A stretch of 64,000 nucleotides of DNA from JAVBRU01 sp031547595. GTDB taxonomy: Bacteria > Bacillota > Clostridia > Christensenellales > Aristaeellaceae. The notes under the pieces are model-generated. The model had not been told where the DNA came from. It was given only the letters and a program-made list of their open reading frames with translations, and made no database searches. This document shows positions 26,359-34,183 of the stretch, piece by piece. Position 1 is the first letter of the stretch. Each line of letters opens with the position of its first letter. Position numbers and translations under genes: made by a program. The stretch spans positions 11,996 through 75,995 of the forward strand of contig JAVBRU010000060.1 of the NCBI GenBank assembly GCA_031547595.1, in the 5' to 3' direction.

Positions 26359-28629
26359 ATGAAAACCACCCGTATCCTGGCGCTGGCACTGGTCATGGCG
26401 CTGCTTATCCCCACCGCGCTGGCCGCGCCCGGCGATACGCAATTGTTTGCGGATTACAGCAAATACAGCATGGGCATTGTATCCAGCATCGCCCAATTGG
26501 ACGGCAAGCTGTTGATCTTGAGCGGCGGCACGGTTTATGCTTATCAGCCGGGCGACGCCGAGCCCCAAGAATATATCACCAGCCTGCATGGCACGATGAG
26601 CCCGGATGCCCCTTCTGTGAGTATTTCCACCCTGCTGGCAGGCGAGGATGGCACGCTGTACGGCCTGGACAGCTATCAGGGCTTCCTGGTCAGCATCACC
26701 AGCGAAGGCGGCAAGGCCGTGTTTAGCAATGTGGTGCAGCTCGATCTTGACGATTTTATGGAGCACCACGATGATTACTCCTACCTGAAGGGCGAAATCA
26801 TGGGCGGGGTGCTGATGGGCGGCAAGCTGTACTGCGGCTATCGGGATTGGGAAATCGGCAACCAGATCACCCTGTATGCCTTCGATATCAAAACCGGCGA
26901 AAAGACAGTCTTCAAAACGCAGTTTATCAACGATATTATTGCCTACAAGGATGGCAAGCTGCTGGTGACCTTGGTTGACGAAAACAATATCTGGGACAGC
27001 AACACCGGCAAATACAAGCCCGTGCCCCTGTGCGAGTTTGACCCGGCTACTGATACCACCAAAGAGGTTGCCAAGCTGACCGGCGATTATTACAGCCGCA
27101 CCGGCTATGTGTATGACGCGGCAGCCGATACGCTGTACTTCGCCATCCCCAACCAGGTGATGCGCATGGTGCACCTGGGCGAACCGGAGCTGTGCGCCTA
27201 TCACCCCGCTTCCAATATGTACAGCCGCCAGATCGGCAACAGCGCTGCCATCGTAGCCGGAAAATATGCGCTGATCACAGACACCGGCGTGTATGTGCGC
27301 GGCACCGATCCCGCACAACTGCCCGCTCAGGTGCTCACCATCAGCAAGGGCTGGCAATCCGACAACGACAAGCGCGCGGTGGCCGCCATGGGCGGCACAG
27401 CGGTGCTGTTTAAGAGCGACACCTACTATTCCAGCGCACAGCAACTGGGCGAGGCACTGGTGAGCGGCGAGGCCGATGTGGATATCTTCAGCGTCCAATT
27501 GGACTCTATCGACCTCCAGCGCCTGATGGAAAAGGGCTATTGCTATGATTTGAGCGGCAACGCCGCACTGAACGCCGCCGTTTCCGATATGTTTCCCCTC
27601 CTGCAAGAGGCCGTGCAATCGGGCGGCAAGCTGTATGCCATCCCTGCGGAGGCCGGCACCTATGGCGTTGTGTCCTACCCCAACAACTTCAAGGCCGTAG
27701 AGATGGAACCGCCAACCACGCTGCTTGAGCTGTGCGAGCTGATCAGCACCTGGAACGACGAATACATCGACGAGCACAGCAACTACCGCCCCACCGATAA
27801 TTACAATCACAAAGAATCCATGATGAGCCAGGCATTCGAAATGTACGCCAACTACCTCACCGCCACGGGCCAGCCGCTGCAGCTGGATACGCCGCTGTTC
27901 CGCAAGGTGATGACTGCGGTGAGCGAAATGCGCACGGATGACCTGGACATCAAGGTCAACTGGGACGACAGCGCCTCCGTGGACGAAGTATCCGAATTGG
28001 TGTGGCAAAAGAAGCACCTGATCAGCACCGGCTATGGCTATCAGATCCAAACCTACGCTTTCCCGGAGGACGAATATTATCACGAGCCGCTGTTGCTTTC
28101 GCTGGACGATGGTATGGAACCGTATCAACCCCTCAGCGTGCAGGTATACTTCATCAACCCCCGCAGCAAAAACATCGAGGCTGCCATGCAGTACCTTGAG
28201 GCCTACTGCGCCGCAATGGATGAAGAAATGCTGGCCATGATGTCCTTCAACCATACCGACCCCATCGAATCTCCCTACTACGAGGAAAACCTGAAAAACT
28301 ATGATACCAATCTGGCAGCCCTCAAAAAGCAGCTGGAAGCCGCCACTGATCCGGCCTCTATCCAGAGCCTGGAAGAAGCCCTCAAGTACTATGAAGAAGA
28401 CTATCTGAAGGATATGGAGCGGAACCGCTACACCGCCACCACAGAGAGCATTGCGGCCTATCACGAGGTGATGAAGCATGCCTTTGTGCAGAAGCCCAGT
28501 GTGCTGTACATGTCCGGCAGCGAGGAGTTTACCACCCTGTTCCGCCGCTTCTTCCAAGGCCAGATTCCGCTGGATCAGTTCATCCGCGAGGGCGATGCCA
28601 AGCTGCGCATGATGCAGATGGAAGAATAA
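26359..28629 (+). CDS. Exported propeller-like / solute-binding fusion protein
   Basis: A 756-residue exported protein. The signal peptide is about 1-23. Residues about 25-340 have repeated short strands of the form LDGKLLILSGGTVYAY, GEDGTLYGLDSYQG and KDGKLLVTLVDE, which look like a beta-propeller. Residues about 345-756 look like a family 1 solute-binding protein (LMEKGYCYDLSGN, KLYAIPAEAGTYGVVSY, TTLLELCELISTWNDEY, YFINPRSKNIEAAMQYLEAYC). It ends in AKLRMMQMEE, shared almost exactly with the broken paralogue. It probably feeds the two permeases downstream. The domain pairing is unusual; the propeller assignment is inferred from repeat pattern only. Confidence 0.75.
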   Translation: MKTTRILALALVMALLIPTALAAPGDTQLFADYSKYSMGIVSSIAQLDGKLLILSGGTVYAYQPGDAEPQEYITSLHGTMSPDAPSVSISTLLAGEDGTLYGLDSYQGFLVSITSEGGKAVFSNVVQLDLDDFMEHHDDYSYLKGEIMGGVLMGGKLYCGYRDWEIGNQITLYAFDIKTGEKTVFKTQFINDIIAYKDGKLLVTLVDENNIWDSNTGKYKPVPLCEFDPATDTTKEVAKLTGDYYSRTGYVYDAAADTLYFAIPNQVMRMVHLGEPELCAYHPASNMYSRQIGNSAAIVAGKYALITDTGVYVRGTDPAQLPAQVLTISKGWQSDNDKRAVAAMGGTAVLFKSDTYYSSAQQLGEALVSGEADVDIFSVQLDSIDLQRLMEKGYCYDLSGNAALNAAVSDMFPLLQEAVQSGGKLYAIPAEAGTYGVVSYPNNFKAVEMEPPTTLLELCELISTWNDEYIDEHSNYRPTDNYNHKESMMSQAFEMYANYLTATGQPLQLDTPLFRKVMTAVSEMRTDDLDIKVNWDDSASVDEVSELVWQKKHLISTGYGYQIQTYAFPEDEYYHEPLLLSLDDGMEPYQPLSVQVYFINPRSKNIEAAMQYLEAYCAAMDEEMLAMMSFNHTDPIESPYYEENLKNYDTNLAALKKQLEAATDPASIQSLEEALKYYEEDYLKDMERNRYTATTESIAAYHEVMKHAFVQKPSVLYMSGSEEFTTLFRRFFQGQIPLDQFIREGDAKLRMMQMEE

Positions 28630-28657
28630 ATGATAATTTCCTGATAAGGAGCAAAAG

Positions 28658-29509
28658 ATGTTTCACCGCAAGAAAAGCCTGTTGTTGTTTTTGCTGCCGG
28701 GGCTGATAGGGCTGTTGCTATTCTATTTTGTGCCCTTCTTGGGCGGCATCTATTACAGCATGACGGACGGCACCATCAACAACAACTTCATCGGCTTCGC
28801 CAACTATACCCGGGTGTGGCAAAACGAGATGTTCCAGCTGGGCCTCAAAAACACACTGGAACTGTCGCTGCTGTGTGCGCCGGTGATCTTTATCCTGGCG
28901 TTCATCCTGGCCGCCATGCTGCGCGCGCTGAAGGAAAAAAGCATCGCCTTTCGAAACGTGCTGCTGATGCCCTACATGATGCCCTCCTCCGCGCTGCTAC
29001 TCATCTGGCTGATACTGTTTGACTACGGCGGCCCGATTAACCGCATTGTAGAAGGGCTGGGGTTGGAAAGGGTGCTGTGGCTGGAGAGCGAGTGGCTGCG
29101 TGCGCCGATTGTACTGCTCTACATCTGGAAGAACGTAGGCTTTTCGGTGGTCATCTTCTCTGCGGCGCTGCAATCGGTACCGGAAGCGTATTACGAGTTT
29201 GCCTCGCTGGAGGGCGCCAACGCCTTCCAGCGGGAGACCAAGATAACCCTGCCACTGATATTGCCCACCGCTTTTCTGGTGTTTGTGCTGGCATGGGTGA
29301 ACGCATTCAAGATCTTCAAAGAGGTATACTTCATCGGCGGCGCGTACCCGCGGGACGCCGTGTATACCCTGCAACACTATATGAACAACAAATTCGCGCG
29401 GCTGGATTATCAGGATGTGACCACCGCGGCGTACAGCTTTGCCGTGATTGTGCTGGTGCTGTTTGGGGCGATGTACCTGAGCAAAGCCGTGCGCAGCAAT
29501 GACGCGTAA
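28658..29509 (+). CDS. Sugar ABC transporter permease (MalF/UgpA-like)
   Basis: A 283-residue membrane protein with about six helices. The first is LLLFLLPGLIGLLLFYFVPF, and the EAA loop is YYEFASLEGANAFQRETKITLPLI. It forms the first half of a heterodimeric CUT1-type channel with the next gene. It starts 28 bases after the propeller/binding protein behind AAGGAG, and its partner starts 12 bases after its stop. The substrate is unknown. Confidence 0.88.
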   Translation: MFHRKKSLLLFLLPGLIGLLLFYFVPFLGGIYYSMTDGTINNNFIGFANYTRVWQNEMFQLGLKNTLELSLLCAPVIFILAFILAAMLRALKEKSIAFRNVLLMPYMMPSSALLLIWLILFDYGGPINRIVEGLGLERVLWLESEWLRAPIVLLYIWKNVGFSVVIFSAALQSVPEAYYEFASLEGANAFQRETKITLPLILPTAFLVFVLAWVNAFKIFKEVYFIGGAYPRDAVYTLQHYMNNKFARLDYQDVTTAAYSFAVIVLVLFGAMYLSKAVRSNDA

Positions 29510-29521
29510 GGGGGGAAATGT

Positions 29522-30394
29522 ATGAAGAAAAAACATCGTTCGCCCCTGCACATTGGCAGGCTCCTGATCTACCTTCTCCTGTGCATCGTGGCAGTCACCA
29601 TGGTGCTGCCCATCGTGCTCACCTTCCTGTATTCGTTTTTCCCCAACAGCGAGATCAAGAGCTTCCTGGATTCTCGCAATAACTACACCGCCGGGCAATG
29701 GATGGACATCCTGCTCTCCCCCGCCATCGTATCGGTGCGCCAGTATTATACGCTGCTGATTGAAAAGCCGGTGTACCTGAACCTGTTTGTCAACTCTGCC
29801 AAATACACCGGGGCGATCCTGCTGGGGCAGGCGCTGGTGATTCCCATGACGGCATACGCACTCAGCCGCTTCCGATTCCGCGGGCGGGACGCATTGTTCT
29901 TTGTGATCCTGATGCTGATGCTGCTGCCCTTCCAGGTGACCATGGCGCCAAGCGTCATCACCATGCGCACTTTGGGACTGATGAACACCGAATGGGCCGT
30001 GATCCTGCCCATGATTGTGTCCCCGTTCTATATCTTCCTGCTGCGGCAATTCATGATCGGCCTGCCAAACGAGCTGTTGGAAGCGGGGATGATCGACGGG
30101 GCCGGCACCTGGCGCTGCTTTATGCATATTGTAATACCCGTGTGCCGCCCGATCCTGGGTGCTGCGGTAGCGCTAAGCTTCGCGGACTGCTGGAACATGG
30201 TGGAGCAGCCGCTGATATACCTTGGCAACTACCAAAGCAAGCTGCCCTTGTCCGTTATGTTTAACCAGCTAAGCACCAGCGAAGGCGCCATCGCGTTCGC
30301 CGGCGCGGCGCTGTACATTCTTCCCGCACTGCTGATGTACCGCATTTTCCAGGAGGATATCCTGGTGGGCATCCAGCTGAGCGAACTCAAGTAG
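29522..30394 (+). CDS. Sugar ABC transporter permease (MalG/UgpE-like)
   Basis: A 290-residue membrane protein with an N-terminal helix (LLIYLLLCIVAVTMVLPIVL), conserved ALSRFRFRGRDALFFVILM and the EAA loop LLEAGMIDGAGTWRCFMHIVIPVC. It is the second half of the channel with the gene before it. A GGGGGG site precedes the ATG. No ATPase gene follows; instead a HlyD-like adaptor and a MacB-like protein do, which is not the usual CUT1 order. Confidence 0.88.
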   Translation: MKKKHRSPLHIGRLLIYLLLCIVAVTMVLPIVLTFLYSFFPNSEIKSFLDSRNNYTAGQWMDILLSPAIVSVRQYYTLLIEKPVYLNLFVNSAKYTGAILLGQALVIPMTAYALSRFRFRGRDALFFVILMLMLLPFQVTMAPSVITMRTLGLMNTEWAVILPMIVSPFYIFLLRQFMIGLPNELLEAGMIDGAGTWRCFMHIVIPVCRPILGAAVALSFADCWNMVEQPLIYLGNYQSKLPLSVMFNQLSTSEGAIAFAGAALYILPALLMYRIFQEDILVGIQLSELK

Positions 30395-30407
30395 AGGGGT
30401 AATGCAT

Positions 30408-31760
30408 ATGAACCGTAAACAAAAGGCACTCAAAGCTCTGGTGATCTTCGCGGTGGTGATTGCGCTGTGCATGTTCTTTGCCAACACCATTCAAACCATC
30501 ACCACGCCCAAAATCCAGCGTATCACTGCCAGCAAGGGCAAGCTGGATCAGCGTATCCCGCTCAGCGCCAAGGTGCATTTCCCCACCGCTACTTCCGTCA
30601 CCATCAAAGAGGCCAAGGACATGAACATCACGGTGGACGTGGTGCATGTGCGCGTGGGCTACTTTGTGGAGAAGGGCGCTACGATTTTCACCGCCATCCC
30701 CACCCAGTATGACAGCAAAATGAAAGAGCTGAAGGCCAGCTACGATAAAAAGATCAAGGAACTGGCGGAGGAGACAGCGGCCCGCATCAAGTATCCGCAG
30801 TCCAGCCCCCATAACGATTTGTACGAACAGTACATCGCCAGCTATAATACCTATTACACTGCCCAGTATGACGCACTGACGCTGGCGCAGCAAACCGGCT
30901 ATACATTGTCAGCCGATGATACCACCTGGGCAACACTTTCAGACGTTCCCGAAGCCCTGCGGGTAACTTTGGCAAAAGCCGTTTCTGCAAAAGCGAAATG
31001 GGAAGATCTTACGCGTCAATTGAAATCGCTATACAACGACAATAATAGTTCTGTTGCCCGGGCGAACGATCTGCACTTTGAACACATAAAAAAAGTAGAA
31101 GGCATGCGGCAAGAAATTATAGCCATCGCCAAAGACATGCTGGCCCTGGACGCGCTTCGCGATTCGCTGCTCACCATCACCGCGCCGCACAGCGGCTATA
31201 TCACGGTGTTTGAGCTCAAATCCGGCGATGCGTATGACGGCAGCAAGGCCGCCTACTCCATCACGCCCGAGGGCGCGGAGCCTGTGCTGCGTGCGGACAT
31301 CACCAGTGTGACCAAAACGGTGGCTGCGGGCAGCAAGGTGGAGCTTGAAAGCACCAGCACCACCGTGGACAGCGTTGTCACCGAAGCCGACGGCAAGAAA
31401 TACGCGCTGATCACCCTGTCTGCCGAGGTGCTGCGCGCGGGCGGCGGCATGAGCCGTATGGTCACGCAGGATAGCATTGCCGTCACCCTGATCTACAAGG
31501 CCAGCAAAACCACCACTTTGCTGCCTGCCAGCTGCGTGCGCACCGACAGCGACAACACCAGCTATGTATACGTGGTGGAGCGTAACTACGGCGGCCTTCT
31601 CTCCAGCGGCGGCTACACCATCAAGAAAACCACCGTCACCGTGCTCGAAAAATCCGACAAATTCGTCTCTGTCAACGAGGATTTCTCCTACCGCGAGATT
31701 GCCGACCGCGAAGACCGCGCGTTGACAGATGGGCAAACGGTGATGGACTATGTCAATTAA
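30408..31760 (+). CDS. HlyD/RND-type membrane-fusion adaptor protein
   Basis: A 450-residue protein with one N-terminal membrane helix (about 8-27). A barrel-sandwich half follows (TSVTIKEAKDMNITVDVVHVRVGYFVEKGATIFT), then a charged coiled-coil region (about 105-245: MKELKASYDKKIKELAEETA), the second sandwich half (LLTITAPHSGYITVFELKSGDAYDG) and beta-barrel domains. This is the MFP architecture that links an inner-membrane transporter to the outside. The start at 30408 is favoured over ATG 30402 because AGAGGGG lies 7 bases before it. It overlaps the next gene by 11 bases. Confidence 0.8.
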   Translation: MNRKQKALKALVIFAVVIALCMFFANTIQTITTPKIQRITASKGKLDQRIPLSAKVHFPTATSVTIKEAKDMNITVDVVHVRVGYFVEKGATIFTAIPTQYDSKMKELKASYDKKIKELAEETAARIKYPQSSPHNDLYEQYIASYNTYYTAQYDALTLAQQTGYTLSADDTTWATLSDVPEALRVTLAKAVSAKAKWEDLTRQLKSLYNDNNSSVARANDLHFEHIKKVEGMRQEIIAIAKDMLALDALRDSLLTITAPHSGYITVFELKSGDAYDGSKAAYSITPEGAEPVLRADITSVTKTVAAGSKVELESTSTTVDSVVTEADGKKYALITLSAEVLRAGGGMSRMVTQDSIAVTLIYKASKTTTLLPASCVRTDSDNTSYVYVVERNYGGLLSSGGYTIKKTTVTVLEKSDKFVSVNEDFSYREIADREDRALTDGQTVMDYVN

Positions 31761-32904
31761 GCGTATCCTTATCCTGGCGCTATGCAGCCTCCTGCTGGCG
31801 TTTAGTGTATGGCAAGTGTATGCGGTAGACACCGCCATGCAGTATATTGCGCTCTCTCCCACAGAAGAGCCGATCGACCCGGAGCATCCTTCGGATTCGG
31901 CCATGCTGACGCTGGTGAAGAACCTTAAAACCCTCAGCGAGGATTGGACGGGTATTATTAAAAGCTTCGCCATCACAACGCAAAACGAAGACGCCGCCCT
32001 CAATACCAAGGACGATCGCAGCGCCACCGCGCACCTGACCGGCCTGTATGGCAGCCCTGATGCCCTGAAGCATCAGGCACTGATAGCGGGCCGCCTGCTC
32101 TACCCCGAGGAGCTGATCGACGGCGACAACGTGATCGTGCTGGACGAGCAACTGGCGATCAAGCTTTTCCGCATTGGCGACCCGCTGGAGCGCGTGGTAA
32201 TACTGGACGGCGTAGAATACCGCGTGATCGGCATTGTGCGCCACAGCCGGGCTGTCGGCGACAGCACAGAGTACGGCGCGTATGTGCCGCTGATGTCGCT
32301 GGATAAAACACGCTTCCAGACGGCCACCGTCACCGTGTCCGCAAGGGGCGTGCCCGGTGCAGGCGCACAGGCAATGTTCAAAACCCAGATGGAAAGCTGG
32401 AAAAGCGGCGGCATGTTATACGTGCTGGCCAAGGAGCAATACCGCGCCATGCTGCCCCTTCGCATCCTGGCCGCGCTGATTGCTTGTGTGCTGCTATACA
32501 ATGTGTTCCAATGGCTCAAAAAATTCTCGCTGTGGATGTATCATGATTATCAGGAGCGGCTGTCTCACCGCTTTGCGGCGCAAATGGTGCCGCGCGCGGC
32601 GATGTACATCGGCCTTGGCATCGTGCTGTATGCACTGCTGATTGGCGCATGCTATCTGTTGTTCCTGTTCATCATCGATCCTGTGTATATGTTCCCGGAG
32701 TGGATCCCCGCTGTGCTGGTGGAATGGACGGACATCAACGCCACTTTCTGGCAAAACCGCACGGACGCCACGCACATCATCGCGCTGCGCAGCCCCGAGG
32801 TGATGACCCTCAGCTTCTGGCAAGGCATCATTTCCGCATTGTGCATCGGGATGGGAGCACTGCTGCTGCAGTGGTATGGCTACCACGGGAAGAAAAAAGA
32901 ATAA
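31750..32904 (+). CDS. MacB-like extracytoplasmic-domain membrane protein
   Basis: A 384-residue protein. An N-terminal helix (about 4-25) is followed by an extracytoplasmic domain (about 30-235) resembling the MacB core: VIVLDEQLAIKLFRIGDPLERVVILDGVEYRVIGIVRHSR. Three C-terminal helices lie near 240-260, 280-310 and 355-378. MacB/FtsX-type permeases transmit force or export substrate with an ATPase, but none is encoded here. It overlaps the adaptor gene, so the two likely form one complex. Family assignment rests on the RIGD..V..V.G..Y.VIG pattern and topology. Confidence 0.7.
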   Translation: MSIKRILILALCSLLLAFSVWQVYAVDTAMQYIALSPTEEPIDPEHPSDSAMLTLVKNLKTLSEDWTGIIKSFAITTQNEDAALNTKDDRSATAHLTGLYGSPDALKHQALIAGRLLYPEELIDGDNVIVLDEQLAIKLFRIGDPLERVVILDGVEYRVIGIVRHSRAVGDSTEYGAYVPLMSLDKTRFQTATVTVSARGVPGAGAQAMFKTQMESWKSGGMLYVLAKEQYRAMLPLRILAALIACVLLYNVFQWLKKFSLWMYHDYQERLSHRFAAQMVPRAAMYIGLGIVLYALLIGACYLLFLFIIDPVYMFPEWIPAVLVEWTDINATFWQNRTDATHIIALRSPEVMTLSFWQGIISALCIGMGALLLQWYGYHGKKKE

Positions 32905-32906
32905 TG

Positions 32907-32946
32907 AAAAAACCCTGCCAAGTCCGCTAGACATGGCAGGGTTTTT
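32907..32946. terminator. Bidirectional terminator
   Basis: AAAAACCCTGCCA (32908-32920) pairs with TGGCAGGGTTTTT (32934-32946). The flanking A and T runs serve both the MacB-like gene and the convergent apbE gene. Confidence 0.9.
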
Positions 32947-32954
32947 GGCAGGCT

Positions 32955-33956
32955 TTACTGTATCAGGGCATCCATCCCCGGCGACAGTTGCACGCTGCCG
33001 TCCATCAGCACCCACAGTGCTCCCACAGGCTGATCCTCAAGCCACTGGAGCCCCTCCGCGTAAGGCATCAGGAACAGCGCGGTGGACAGAAAGTCTGCCA
33101 GGCCGGAATCCCTGGTACACACGGTAACGGCGCGAACATAGGCCGCCGGATACAGCGTATCGCCATCGATGATGTGGTGATAGCGCACGCCCTCCAGCGT
33201 GACATAGCGCTGATAATCGCCGCTTGTGACGGCGGAGGTATTGTTGATATGCAGCACAGCCAGTGCGTCTCCCCCGTCCGGGTTCTGCACGCTGACCGAC
33301 CAGCTGCTGCGCCCGTCCAGCGGCGCGTTGCCTGCACGGATGTTGCCCCCTGCGTTGATCAGGAAGGACGGCATGGCAGAAGTTTCGAGCCACTGGGCCA
33401 CAAGCTCCGCAGCGTAGCCCTTGGCCACTGCGCCAATATCCAGCTGCAAGAGCGGATCGGCATAATACACGGTGCGCGCGGCTTCGTCCAGCAAAAGATC
33501 ATCCATGTTGGTGTGCTGATTCGCTTCTGCCAACGCAGCAGAATCGGGAAGCATTTCATCTTCCCGCGCATCATGCCAAAGCTGCAACACGCTGCCCATA
33601 GCGATGTTCACAGTGCCAGGCACCTGGCCCTGGAGCTGTTTGGCCAGCATCAGCAGATCAAACAGCGGCTGCCCTACCTCTACGGGCGCTTCCATCGCAC
33701 GGTGGTTGAGGGTGTACAGGTTATTGATCCCATCATACGCGTTATAGCCGTCAAACAGCTGATGATAGTGCACAAACTGTGCATACACCTCTTCGGCGAT
33801 TTTTGTGAAGGCACCCTCGCTAGTGGCATACCCCATCAGCGTGATCGCTGTATCAAAGGTGCCGGTAAAGGTGGTAGAGTATTTCTGATATTGCGGAGCA
33901 CATCCGCCAAGCACCACCACGGCCACCAGCAGGGCTGTCAATAATCTGCGCCTCAC
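32955..33956 (-). CDS. apbE: FAD:protein FMN transferase (ApbE), lipoprotein
   Basis: A 333-residue lipoprotein: the lipobox VLGGC places the acylated cysteine at residue 19. ApbE motifs are present: LDIGAVAKGYAAELV, SFLINAGGNIRAG, TSAVTSGDYQRY, HHIIDGDTLYPA and RDSGLADFLSTALF with the magnesium-binding residues. It attaches FMN to threonine in target proteins such as Rnf or Nqr subunits, outside the cytoplasm. The start is GTG (33956) behind GGGGGAG. No flavoprotein target is in the window. Confidence 0.93.
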   Translation of the reverse strand: MRRRLLTALLVAVVVLGGCAPQYQKYSTTFTGTFDTAITLMGYATSEGAFTKIAEEVYAQFVHYHQLFDGYNAYDGINNLYTLNHRAMEAPVEVGQPLFDLLMLAKQLQGQVPGTVNIAMGSVLQLWHDAREDEMLPDSAALAEANQHTNMDDLLLDEAARTVYYADPLLQLDIGAVAKGYAAELVAQWLETSAMPSFLINAGGNIRAGNAPLDGRSSWSVSVQNPDGGDALAVLHINNTSAVTSGDYQRYVTLEGVRYHHIIDGDTLYPAAYVRAVTVCTRDSGLADFLSTALFLMPYAEGLQWLEDQPVGALWVLMDGSVQLSPGMDALIQ

Positions 33957-33991
33957 CGCTCCCCCACCTCAACATGATTTTATCATAACAT

Positions 33992-34019
33992 ATTATAGCA
34001 TATCGGACGCTGCAGCCAA
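33992..34019 (-). promoter_or_regulatory. Promoter of apbE
   Basis: TTGGCT (34019-34014), 16 bp, TATAAT (33997-33992) on the minus strand. Confidence 0.65.
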
Positions 34020-34047
34020 AGCAATTTCTAAGGAATCGACAAACAAA

Positions 34048-34169
34048 GATTCACCACCCGTTGTGAGGACGGGTGGTGAATCAGACCATCAACATAACGG
34101 GTGCCTTCTCCAAGGAGAAAACACCCGCTGTGTTGAGGGTCTGAAAACCCACGGCGAGGCCGTGGGTTT
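34048..34169. other. Array of three back-to-back hairpins
   Basis: Stem 1: 14 bp perfect, 34048-34061 with 34069-34082. Stem 2: 13 bp with one mismatch, 34082-34094 with 34131-34143, enclosing CGGGTG/CACCCG and TTCTCC/GGAGAA. Stem 3: 10 bp perfect, AAACCCACGG (34145-34154) with CCGTGGGTTT (34160-34169). Stem 3 could end the minus-strand gene at 34184. The whole 122 bp is more structured than a terminator and resembles the palindromic ends of IS200/IS605 elements, but no transposase or TnpB frame is near. It could also be a structured RNA. Confidence 0.65.
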
Positions 34170-34183
34170 CATGGGAGCTACTG

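Noticed and set aside
26353..28557. 734-codon open frame on the minus strand
   Set aside because: It mirrors the propeller/binding-protein gene and has no start site, signal or known motif.
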